Assembly (NCBI GenBank): GCA_003024175.1
Contig: MDYQ01000257.1
Span: 124,001 to 188,000 of the forward strand
DNA from: Planoprotostelium fungivorum
Lineage: Eukaryota > Evosea > Variosea > Cavosteliida > Cavosteliaceae
DNA: 64,000 nucleotides
Direction: 5' to 3'
Of the stretch, positions 47,754-56,974 are shown piece after piece. The position numbers and the translations under genes were made by a program. The notes beneath the pieces were generated by a model. The model ran no database searches and was not told the origin of the DNA. It saw only the letters and a list, made by a program, of their open reading frames with translations. Positions within the stretch are counted from its first letter, which is position 1; each line of letters begins with the position of its first letter.

Positions 47754-47995
47754 GATTCGATGTCTACTGCACACGAATCTTCGTGATAAAGAGAACTTGT
47801 GTTTTATCTTTACGCACGATGTAGTCATCGCGTTTTTGTGTTTGGAGATGACCCCGTGTATTTCATGAGAGCGTGAAGGGCATCAGCAGCTGCAACTGTA
47901 TAGAATCACGGAAATATCGATTCTATTCACATAAAGACTGAGGCGGGTACCACCTGAGATCTCTGAATTTCAGGCAGGACAGGAACATAAATCAA

Positions 47996-48002
47996 TCCAC
48001 GA
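47996..48002 (+). promoter_or_regulatory. Shared upstream box GAACATAAAT
   Basis: GAACATAAAT occurs about 37 bp before the ATG of the ubiquitin-like/Cys-rich copy 2 and again at 48723-48732, about 45 bp before the ATG of the next gene. It may be a core-promoter element close to the transcription start. No experiment or wider count supports it. Confidence 0.3.
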
Positions 48003-48032
48003 ACAATCGAACAGCAGCAACACACGAAAAAC

Positions 48033-48347
48033 ATGGCAATCATCAAGGTCACATCTGTATCCACCGGAGAGGTATAGAGGATGAGCTCGTGTGGCAGTTG
48101 CTCATGTTCCTTTCAGATCCTCAACGTCGAGGCATCCAACGTTGCCGAGGTCAAGAGCCAGATCTTGTCCCTCAAAGGTATTCCCACCTACCACCAGACC
48201 ATCCTGTCCAATGGAAAGGCTTTAGAGGATGAGGCTCTACTGGAGGACGGAAGCAAAGTGCAGATGTCCATGGGACTTCACGGAGGATGTGGAATGGGCT
48301 GCGACATCTGTGGATGCGGAGGTGGCTGCAGATGCGAGATCCTCTAA
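48033..48347 (+). CDS. Ubiquitin-like domain with cysteine-rich, CaaX-ending tail (copy 2)
   Basis: Paralogue of 17343-17657. Exons 48033-48071 and 48117-48347; the second exon is 231 nt in both copies and the intron sits at the same codon (after TGE) with the same GTATAGA donor. The protein is 89 residues: ILNVEASNVAEVKSQILSLK, GIPTYHQTILSNGKALEDEA, LLEDGSKVQMSMGLHGG, then the tail CGMGCDICGCGGGCRCEIL with six Cys. Relative to copy 1, the third tail Cys is Met and some Lys are replaced. CEIL keeps Cys at -4 with a final Leu, the residue preferred by geranylgeranyltransferase I. Position and intron identity show descent from one duplicated gene. Confidence 0.85.
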
Positions 48348-48771
48348 GACTCTCTGCGAGACCTATTTAATGAATAAACGATGCTCGAAGGCAATGAAGT
48401 GATTTCGTCGATCCCCTCATCCTGACACCTCGTTGTTAGTCTATTGTAAGTATTTTCAGAATACTGAGACATAAGACTCTGTTTGCATCTCTTCACGAAG
48501 AACATATGATCCCTGAAGATCAGAGATTGAATCTTCCAACTCGTCTTCATCGTCCACGAAGCTATCTATTTACGACCATCTAGATCGAGCTGCTCATCCC
48601 TGGTCTCCTTGCAATTCAAATTTCAAATTCGCATTTCCATTCGCAGAGCGAAACATATCTCTGTCCTCTCATTTTCGGCGGGAATAACAGCCGTTGAAAT
48701 TTTCAAAAACAGAACCTCCTTGAACATAAATAACCACTCGCCACAAGGAAAAGACCAACCCTTTATCCAAC
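48348..48771. other. Intergenic region
   Basis: About 420 bases after copy 2. AT-rich 3' sequence with an AATAAACG-type box at about 48372 (possible poly(A) signal AATAAA), then promoter sequence with the GAACATAAAT box at 48723-48732. No gene seen. Confidence 0.5.
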
Positions 48772-49434
48772 ATGAGCGGATTCAACATTTCTTTCGAGCC
48801 CGATGATGACTCTCTCCTCGAGAGATATCTGAACGAATACGGACCTCCACTGCGCAGCCCCCTCACCGTCGAGAAGGACATCGAATCACCAGTCGGCTCC
48901 ACAAAGTCCGTCAAGAAGGACAAGAGGAAGAGCGTCTTCGAAGATGTGACCAATCAGACACCATCCCCATACGATACCGTCAAGCTCAACGCTCAGACCA
49001 CGCCCTCTAAATCGTCACCCTCCAAGACAGTGAAGGAGGCTTGGAGACAGAGCATCATGGGCATCGCTTCCATTGGAGGTAGAGACCGCTCCGCATCAGT
49101 CTCCACAGAAGAGAAGACCAACACAACTCCCACAAAGAAGAGAGATCGAAAGGACATGCAGAGAGAGATCAACGCCCTGCACGCTCGTGTGGCTGAGATG
49201 GAAGTCAAGCAGGTCCAACAAGACAACCAAGTTCACAAGCTCGAGACCGATCTGACCAAAGTCGTCCAAGAGAGAGATCGCTTGGCTCAGGAGAACAAGA
49301 AACTGAAGACAAAGGTGATCACCATCAGAACATACGACAACCGATTCTGAACTCCTCGACAGACCGAAGAGTTGCAAACGCAGCTGGATCGTTACGTATC
49401 ACGAAAGTGGAAGACGTTTGTAGCTGATCTGTGA
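48772..49434 (+). CDS. Coiled-coil protein of about 200 residues, unknown
   Basis: One long exon plus a short second exon. The first 120 residues are polar and Ser/Thr/Lys-rich (MSGFNISFEPDDDSLLERYL, SVFEDVTNQTPSPYDTVKLN) with several S/T-P sites that could be phosphorylated. From about residue 125 a heptad coiled coil runs (MQREINALHARVAEMEVKQV, KLETDLTKVVQERDRLAQEN). An intron of about 48 nt joins LKTK to TEELQTQLDRYVSRKWKTF, ending VADL. It resembles small cytoskeletal or cell-cycle adaptors (TACC- or geminin-like in outline), but I cannot assign a family. Confidence 0.7.
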
Positions 49435-49515
49435 AGGGTCAACACAATCACCGTCCGGTTATTTCTCAGGTTGGAGGGCTTTTCAGCCCTACCGGACGCA
49501 GCCCTGTACAGACTC

Positions 49516-49524
49516 TATATAAAT
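49516..49524 (+). promoter_or_regulatory. TATA-like box upstream of the cortexillin-like gene
   Basis: TATATAAAT at 49516-49524, about 130 bp before the ATG at 49656, preceded by a GC-rich stretch. It is a good match to a TATA box at a plausible distance if the 5' leader is about 100 nt. Confidence 0.45.
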
Positions 49525-49655
49525 TTTCCCACTCGTCTTCTAAACCTGCGTCTTGTTGTTTGATGTTCATCCATTTTAAACGTCAACGGCGGTTTATCGG
49601 AAATGTAGACAAGCACGAACGAAAGTCTGAGACCATTTTACAGCCGATCCACAGC

Positions 49656-51850
49656 ATGACATCAGCGGATTCAGAGAGGAAGTGGGAGCTCATCCAGATC
49701 AAGGTGGGTTGAATGTCTAGTTCGTAGCGTCAGAGACCTTCGCGGGGTCTGACGTACATTAAAGGCGTTCACGGCATGGTTGAATGAGATCCTGAGCCAT
49801 CGGGATACATCTGTGGTCGACATCAAGACTGATCTGAGTGACGGAGTGAAACTCATCTACTTCCTCGAGACCTTGATTGGAAAGAAGGTGAAAATGCGGT
49901 TGCTTTGAATCATCAAAGACGCTAAATCCGAAAAAGGTCACCCAGAAATGGGATCTGAAACCACCCTCTCGTATCCAGTGCGCGTCCAATGTTCACATTG
50001 CGTTAAACTTTCTGGGTAGAGAGAGTGACGTCCGACTTGTTGGAATCGGAGTCGAAGGTGAATGAGAGTGGCCATTCTATAAGCATCTTCTCTCTCGACC
50101 ATTGTTGTATGAAAAACCTGATCCTCGCAACAGATTTCGTCGATGAGAACTTAAAGATGATCCTTGGATTCCTCTGGAGTTTATACAAGAAATATCGTAT
50201 TGCCAACATCAAACAAGGAGGTAATGACGTCTCATTTTTCAATCAACATCTGATCCAACCATTCAGACAAATCATCCGAAGAGGGTCTTCTGCAATGGGT
50301 GAGAGAGACAACCGATGGATACAAAGACGTGAGAATCGAGAACTACAGGAACAGGTAATCAATCATCTTCCATCTCCCAATGTGATTCGTCCCAGTTTCA
50401 AAGATGGCTACGCTTTCTCGGCTCTCATCGACAAGTTCATCGGCAACAGAGAACTCTTCGACTTTGACAATTCTGCATCGAAAGATGATCCCGTTGGCTC
50501 ATTAGAGAGAGCCTTCACCGCCGCAGAGAAGAACGCCTCCATTCCTCGTCTCTTAGACCCTGAAGAGGTGAGGAGGTTTCAGAACGTGAGATGTAGATGA
50601 TGACCGTGTCAGGTCGCAGCCGGAGGCGTCGATGAGAGATCCATGGTTCTATATCTCTCTCTATTCTTCCACGCCTTCCAGGCCAAGCAACAGAGAGAAG
50701 CTCTTCTGTTGGAACAGAACCGTATCTCCGATCAGATGAAAGGCTTAGAGGGAAGAGCAGGCGAGACCGCAAAGAGGGCCGAGCAGCTGTTAGAAGAGAA
50801 GCAACAGTTGGAATTGCAGGTGTTTATTCACGATCTTACATCTACAACCCGCTCAAACCATTCATCTACAACTCTTCCGTCTGAATTCCGAAATTTCATT
50901 GATTCGTATTTATTTATTTCTAGGTTTCTTCTCTCGAAAAATCAAACAAAGAGGCCACAGAGAAGATCGCCGCCCTCGAGTCCCATCTACAACGTCAATC
51001 TGAAACACATGAGAGAGAGAAGGCTGAGATGCAAGAGAATCACGACCGACAACTGGCTAAAGAGAGATACGACAACGAAGAATTGAGACGTCAACTGGCC
51101 GAGCTGCAAGGAAAATACGACTCCGCCATGGAGAGGGAAAAGTCCAACAAGTTGGCACACGACAAGGCATTGAGAGACCTTCAGATCAAATTAGACGCTT
51201 TAGAAGGGGCCAACGCTGCCAATGGAGAAGAAATCCAGAAGCTGAGGGAGCTCGCCGAGGCTAAATTAGCCCTGGAAGCTAAACTGGCCGAGCTGCAGCA
51301 GGAACACTCTGAAGTGTCTTCCAGCTTCGAAGCTTTCAAGAGGGGGCAGGACAAGTGAGTCACGTGACCGTTGTAGACGAGCTGAAGCGTGACAGGAAGA
51401 AGCAAGAGAACGACGAGAGGAACGCAGTGCAAGTGTCGGGCTTGGGCATCTTGGCTCAGCATCTGACAGATCACATCGAGGATCTACACCGATGGGAGAG
51501 CTATCTCGATCTCGGTGAACTACCTCCAATGGGAGAGGTGATCTATATTTAGTTCCTTGCCATCTACAACTCGTTGATGATTCGGGCAGCTGCGAAGAAA
51601 TACGATCGCGGACATCAAGAACGAAAACTTTGAGGATCAGCTGAAGTCACTCTCTGACAAATTGGACAAAGAGAACGCAGCCCTCCTGGAGGTACTGAAG
51701 ATCAAAGAGTCGGAAGCCAGAATCAGGAGAGAGCAGGAACAGAAGAGAGCGGCCAGACAACAGGTGGTGAGATCTCGATGATGATGATGATGATCGCACG
51801 AACTGAGACGAGAGCAGAAGGGTGGAACGGACATCAACGTCAGTCTCTAG
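49656..51850 (+). CDS. Cortexillin-like actin-bundling protein (two CH domains plus coiled coil)
   Basis: Actin cross-linker of about 540 residues. MTSADSERKWELIQIK is followed by CH1 (AFTAWLNEILSHRDTSVVDI, LSDGVKLIYFLETLIGKK, RIQCASNVHIALNFLG, DFVDENLKMILGFLWSLYKK) and CH2 (EEGLLQWVRETTDGYKDVRI, NSFKDGYAFSALIDKFIGNR, ASIPRLLDPEEVAA, ERSMVLYLSLFFHAF). From about 50680 it becomes one long heptad coiled coil (EALLLEQNRISDQMKGLEGR, LAELQGKYDSAMEREKSN), ending with a less regular tail GTDINVSL. CH1-CH2-coiled coil without EF hands or spectrin repeats is the cortexillin layout; cortexillins dimerise and organise the cortex and cleavage furrow. The protein is longer than Dictyostelium cortexillins. 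The family is an amoebozoan marker and supports the taxonomic call. Confidence 0.87.
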
Positions 51851-51899
51851 TGTAATCTGAACAATAAATAGTCGAATTTCTATTTCTTTTCTTTTATCT

Positions 51900-52845
51900 T
51901 TAGACGAAGAGGGCGTTCTGTTGCAGGTTGGCAGACATCGAGCGGAGGTGCTGCGAGTAGAAGGACCTCGCCGTCTCTGTCTTTCTCATCACCTCCTTTT
52001 GATAGAGGGGAGTGGTGGGTTCGAGAATAGACACGGAGCCCTCATCGATCTGTCCGTCCCATAGACTCACGAAGGATGTCACGTTGTTTGCCTTCGCTTG
52101 ACACTGGACAGTGTGAGATGAAGAGGTGATGATGATGACGTCACATAGGTGAGGACGGCTGCAGGTGCACCGCTAACGATCGTTACACTCTCTAAAAACG
52201 GACAGATGGTCTTGTCTTCTTCCTTTCATCACATTAGCAGTCATTGATCTGTTTTGGAGAGCTCACCTGTGGTTGAGTGGAGTGTTGGATCTTTCTCAAA
52301 ACGTTTCTCTCTCCCTCTTCCAGGAATTTAGACAGTTGACCATGTAGGGTGTATGTCTGTCTGGGTGAAACGTGATCGAAGAGAGTTTCAACCCATTCGA
52401 AAGCTCTCTCGGGTGTGATTTCGTATTGACATAAGACGAGGAGAGTGTCCTCTATGAGGTATAAAATGCATGTACGAGACGATGTGTTATGTGACAGTCG
52501 ATCATTTCTCTGAAGAGGGTAAGATATGTGTTTTAGCAGTTCGAGTCACCATGTCGACTTCAGGCAGAATGATGGTTCCGACGATGTCTAATCGATCGAG
52601 ATCATAATGTGATGATAGAAAGACAGTGCCTACGCCATTGAATCCTACGACCATCTTGTCCACAGAAAGTTTTCCCTCTATATGGTGTTTCGATGACCAC
52701 TACATCCTTCAGATAAAGGTAATCAAGATTATAAACGAACCATGAAGAGAGGTGCTCTCGGTGGCGTGAATTGTTCGTCATCTTCTGGCTCCTCCCAATC
52801 ATTTCTAGACCACGATGCTGCCTCCAGTGAAAAGTGATTCTGCAT
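51900..52845 (-). CDS. PSMG1/PAC1-like proteasome assembly chaperone
   Basis: About 240 residues in five or six exons. ATG at 52843-52845 gives MQNHFSLEAASWSRNDWEEP, an acidic region (EEPEDDEQFTPPRAP), then KMVVGFNGVGTVFLSSHYDL and TCILYLIEDTLLVLCQYEIT. The best family cue is CPFLESVTIVSGAPAAVLTY followed by CQAKANNVTSFVSLWD, which parallels the PSMG1 segment ending IVSxLPAAVLSYCQ. The end is SMSANLQQNALFV at 51900. PSMG1 pairs with PSMG2 to build the 20S alpha ring. The remaining sequence is divergent, so this rests mainly on one motif. Confidence 0.6.
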
Positions 52846-53008
52846 CCTCCTGTTCAGTCGAAATGAAATGTCTTTGCTTCTTGTGGACTCACCATCTCTT
52901 ACGACGTATGACGTATCGCGTTATGTGATGTTCGGAAATTTGCGGGATGATTTGTCGGTTGAATCACATCGGTCCTGAACATCATCACATCAGGCCAAGA
53001 GAAACATC

Positions 53009-53532
53009 ATGTCTGACGATGAAGGAGGCGGTTATGATGGAGGAGATGTTGGACCAGAGTATGAGGACGTCGAAGAGGCCCCTGAAGAGATGGAGGAAAG
53101 CGAAGAGAACAGAATGGAAGAATCTCAAGTGATCAATCCTGAGGATACAGATGTCATTGTGAGTGGTAGAGGGCAAGAAGTCAGAGATAGAAAGACCTCA
53201 CGATACATGACAAAGTATGAACGAGCTCGTGTCTTAGGAACGAGAGCCCTACAGATCAGGTGAGAGAAAGACGCGATGTCTTCATCTGAGAAGATGGCGG
53301 GAACTAAAAGAATGTAGCATGAATGCACCCGTTATGGTCGAGTTACAGGGAGAGACCGATCCACTACAGATCGCCATCAAAGAATTGAGAGAGAAAAAGA
53401 TTCCACTCATCATTCGAAGGTACATCCACATCATTTTTTAATCAATGATTCCTGACGAATCACAACAGATACCTTCCAGACGATTCTTACGAAGACTGGT
53501 CTGTCTCAGAACTGGAGGTTAGTTTATTATAA
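53009..53532 (+). CDS. RPB6/ABC23, shared subunit of RNA polymerases I, II and III
   Basis: About 140 residues in three exons. An acidic N-terminus ([20 protein letters not shown]) precedes the conserved core: [20 protein letters not shown], then after an intron [20 protein letters not shown] and [19 protein letters not shown], ending [17 protein letters not shown]. Both introns (about 53261-53316 and 53420-53468) join in frame. The usual ending is SYEDWxxxEL plus a few residues, so the gene is complete. The ATG follows an A-rich leader. Confidence 0.95.
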
Positions 53533-53566
53533 AGTGTGAATCAAAAGTCTCTTCATACATTCACCA

Positions 53567-54942
53567 TCACAATTTATTGAGACTCTTCTGTCCTGCGATC
53601 CAATCGTTGGCCTCTTGTCTCTCTTCTGATGTGCAATTATTCCACTTCTTTCCACTCATGTCTTCCCACTGCAATGATGGTCAACATCACGCGACCGATG
53701 TGGAGGAGACTCACCACTTTGATATCTTTCGTCGAGTACTTGCGTGGCTCGTAGGCAGACTTTGGTCTGTGCTTTCTGTTGTGCTCATCTAAAGACATCA
53801 GATGATGATGATGCTGAAAAGAATTGTCTCACTTATCATGGCCAACATTTCCTCCTCGAATGTCTTCTCATTCATCGCCTGAGCCTCATCAGCACCCATA
53901 TGCATGCGAAGACATCTCCATCACCTCCTTCTCCTTTGCAACTTGAGACGATTCTGTCTTCGCTTTCGATATCGTCAACTTTGTCGTCTGTCTCGATGTC
54001 TGTGTCTTGAGAGTGACCACTTTCTGTTGGAAGATCATGAAAAAGTCACATGAGGCGATCTCTCACCTTTGGTTCTGGAGGATTTGATGAGGCCATATCA
54101 GAAGGAGAAATTCGAGATGGTCCTATCAGATGTTCAGACATGAGATCCACGATGAGCGTGATTCTGACCTAGAGGACGGATACGAACAGGAGCTTCTTCA
54201 ACGACTTCTTTGACGGCCGGTTTGTATGAAACTGATGTTTGCATCAGTGTCTATGACTGCATGATGAATCTACCTCCTTCGGGTGTCGCCACCATCTTTG
54301 TGCTGATGTTCATTCGAAGAGACACGGAATCAGGGCTGTCAAACAAAGCTTCCTCTTGTTTCGTCTTCTGAATTATGTTAGCACCATGATCAGAGCGGTA
54401 TTTAAGCTCACATTCTCTGGTTTTTGAGGAGTGATTTCAGATGATAAAGGAGATTGCTTCTCAATGATGTTCTGCATGTTTCATCAACATCGAATCCATC
54501 ACATGTAAATGCATCTCACCCCCTCTGGACTTTCTGTTTTTACAGGACGGGATGGAAGTCTCTGTGGGAGGCGAGTGGTGACGGGACCGAATGGAGATCT
54601 GGTTTTAGGCACAAAGAGGGGAATGCTATCTCTCATATCCTCTGTTTCATGGAGACTATTGCTTCATTAATGGACGAGACATCCGACGATACTCACAGGT
54701 GTGGCCGTTGAAACCATTCTTCAGCCCTATTATAACATTACCAACACTTCAAAATGAATAACATACCCAGGAATAGGCACGAGATTTCGAGTGAGCTCTC
54801 CATCCTCCATCAGATTGCACCATTGTGGAACATCGAAGTCGAAATCGGCCTCGTTTTCAGGAGCATTCTCATCCTGTAAAGGAGAGAACTCCCTTTTAGA
54901 CGTGGTTTGATTCGATGTTGAACGATGGGCACCTCGACTCAT
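53567..54942 (-). CDS. Disordered multi-exon protein, unknown (weak TPX2-like start)
   Basis: ATG at 54940-54942 (MSRGAHRSTSNQTTSKREFS). FDVPQWCNLMEDGELTRN and AEEWFQRPHL recall the N-terminal PxFxDF...AExWF motif of TPX2 microtubule proteins, but only loosely. Next come Pro/Ser-rich exons (IPLFVPKTRSPFGPVTTRLP, EKQSPLSSEITPQKPE), FDSPDSVSLRMNISTKMVAT, and basic segments (VVTLKTQTSRQTTKLTISKA). The C-terminus is DEHNRKHRPKSAYEPRKYST and WEDMSGKKWNNCTSEERQEA, ending at TGA 53567-53569, only 35 bp from the RPB6 stop. Eight or so introns; several exon borders are uncertain. Confidence 0.5.
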
Positions 54943-55173
54943 CGTCTCTCGATCATGCACCGTGTTTGAAATCGGCAATTGGCGCCAAATTTGAAAATTG
55001 GAACGGCGAATCTGCCGGAATAGAATTCTATTTTTTAAATGTGCCGCTTGTTTTGGACTGTAGAGCGATACAGAACGCGGGCTACTGAGCTCATGAAACA
55101 TCCAATCACTTGCATCGCACAAATTCAGCATCGCACAACTCATCGACCCACAAAAGCAAAAGTCGATCGAAAT

Positions 55174-56631
55174 TTATTTCTTCTTTTTCCCCTTCTCCGA
55201 TCTCTTATCCACTCCACCATTCTCTGTTGATTCTTAACGATCACACACGTCGATTCACTCACCATTCTGGTATCTCAACACCATCTCTTTACCGACATTC
55301 GTGATGTCTTTGAATCGATCAGCTCCCAGCATGATCCCCCCGAACCATCTGATCTCGCGTCGGCACGATGATTCGATTCCAACTACGACAACTCACCTCG
55401 TGACCACGACGGCCACATTCTTTACATCTGTTCTCTGCATCATGAACAACAGCTTATCACCCGCTCCGGTTTCACCATCGTCATCTCGATCTTCGTTCTG
55501 TCGATCGATCATCAGCACGCCCACCATCTGTCGATCGCGATCTCACCATGATGATGCGGCCGTCTGCCAATGTCTTTTCGAATCGATAAGCCAGGATGTT
55601 GTGAGTCGCTTCTCGGATACGTTTGTTTCTCTTGAGTGTATATAACATCTGAAAGCATCAAGATGGTGATCGTGATGTTGATGAATGTAAAATACCTCAT
55701 CGACTTGTTCTTTGCTGGTGACAGGTGCGATAAAACCTTGAAATTTACCTGGATGACGTCAGTGTACCAGGTGGACAAATAGACACACTCTTGCGATCCA
55801 CAAAGGGCTCGCCGACCATGATGCGTGTGAAGTTCATGTCTTCTTCGTCTGATGACTCTTCTCTGTGTGAGGTAAGATTGGTGCAGAGATTGGATGACGA
55901 TGATGATCACATTACGGATTGGGTGGTAGATGATGTCTTGTCTGTCTGTTGCATTGCGCTCTGTGATGAGTTTCAGATGGATGAATGGAATCGTCCTCAC
56001 CTCCTGCTTTCTAAACTTTTCCTGTATCTTTGTCAACTCTCCCACACCGTCCAAATAAGCGAACAGATTCTCTTGGATGTAGGAGATCCACTGAAACATC
56101 ATGACCGAACCCTACGAAAACTTCAGTTAAACGTCTGTTGGCTGTGGTTGATGACCTCATTAGAGGGAAGTGCCTCTAACATCTGATCTGTCAGACCTTT
56201 CAACTCTCTGGGGGAGCACCAATAGAAGAATCTTCTCCCAGTGGTCTCATCGATCTCCTTCTCTGAGCAGCACAGTCGGCAATCGAGGTTAGCATAAGGG
56301 TAGCTGTCAAAGGTGAGGCTCGATTTGGCTGGACATCTCTACTCAGGGGTATATTTCCACTGGATCACGAGAGGTGACAGTGCGATTGTGTCAGACGTGA
56401 ATCGATCGTCTTCGATTGGAATGGTAATCTGAAATCACATCGTCAGCGAGATCACGATGATTATGAGATGACCTGATATTGAAGAAAATTGTCTTCTTCA
56501 ACGTTTTGTAGATCATCTCCATACAGTGATTGCAAGACTAGCAACTCCTCCTCCTGCAGCACTTTGCATTCTTCCTTACGATCAGCTGAATAAAGAGTCA
56601 CCGTCGATCGATGATGTTGCTCACATGGCAT
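55174..56631 (-). CDS. IMPACT/YIH1 homologue (RWD plus IMPACT domain)
   Basis: Regulator of the GCN2 kinase. ATG at 56631 (MPSDRKEECKVLQEEELLVL after a 39-nt intron following the third codon start) leads to an RWD domain: LLVLQSLYGDD, then SLTFDSYPYANLD. A helical linker follows (FQWISYIQENLFAYLDGVGE). The ancient IMPACT domain begins at FTRIMVGEPFVDRKSVFQGF and continues REATHNILAYRFEKTLADGR, DDDGETGAGDKLLFMMQRTD, VKNVAVVVTRWFGGIMLG, ADRFKDITNVGKEMVLR, ending in a Lys-rich tail. IMPACT binds GCN1 and so restrains GCN2; the same role is inferred. The order and spacing are complete. Confidence 0.92.
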
Positions 56632-56800
56632 GTGATTCTCTCGGTCACAAATTGTAGAGCTCCTCCCAAAAAAACACCGGATGATTTTGAACCTCAACCG
56701 CGTTCTTCCGTGTATATCATCCACCCTCTCTTCGGCTCAAGGTCATGCGAGAGAGGAAGGAGGTTTAGTAGTCAACTCGAGAGCGTGAGTGGCAAAAGAT

Positions 56801-56871
56801 GGCCCCTGCGAGGATCGAACTCGCGATCCCCAGTTTACAAGACTGGTGCCTTGCCGCTTGGCCAAGGAGCC
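56801..56871 (-). tRNA. tRNA-Thr (UGU anticodon)
   Basis: Read on the minus strand, 71 nt form a full cloverleaf. The acceptor stem pairs GGCTCCT with AGGGGCC (one G-U). The D arm is GCC/GGC, the anticodon stem is CCAGT/ACTGG around the loop CTTGTAA with anticodon TGT, the variable loop has five bases, and the T arm is GCGAG-TTCGATC-CTCGC. There is no intron and no encoded CCA. Boxes A and B of the internal promoter are in place. Confidence 0.95.
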
Positions 56872-56974
56872 GGATGTGTGGAAGTCTTTGGTTTAGGACG
56901 GTAAAGCCCAGTTGAGGACGAAATGCAATCAACACATCATCCACGTCCGAGATCAATCACCGACGATTGTGCGG

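Noticed and set aside
55301-55645. 114-codon plus-strand frame
   Set aside because: Antisense of the IMPACT domain exons, which are strongly supported.
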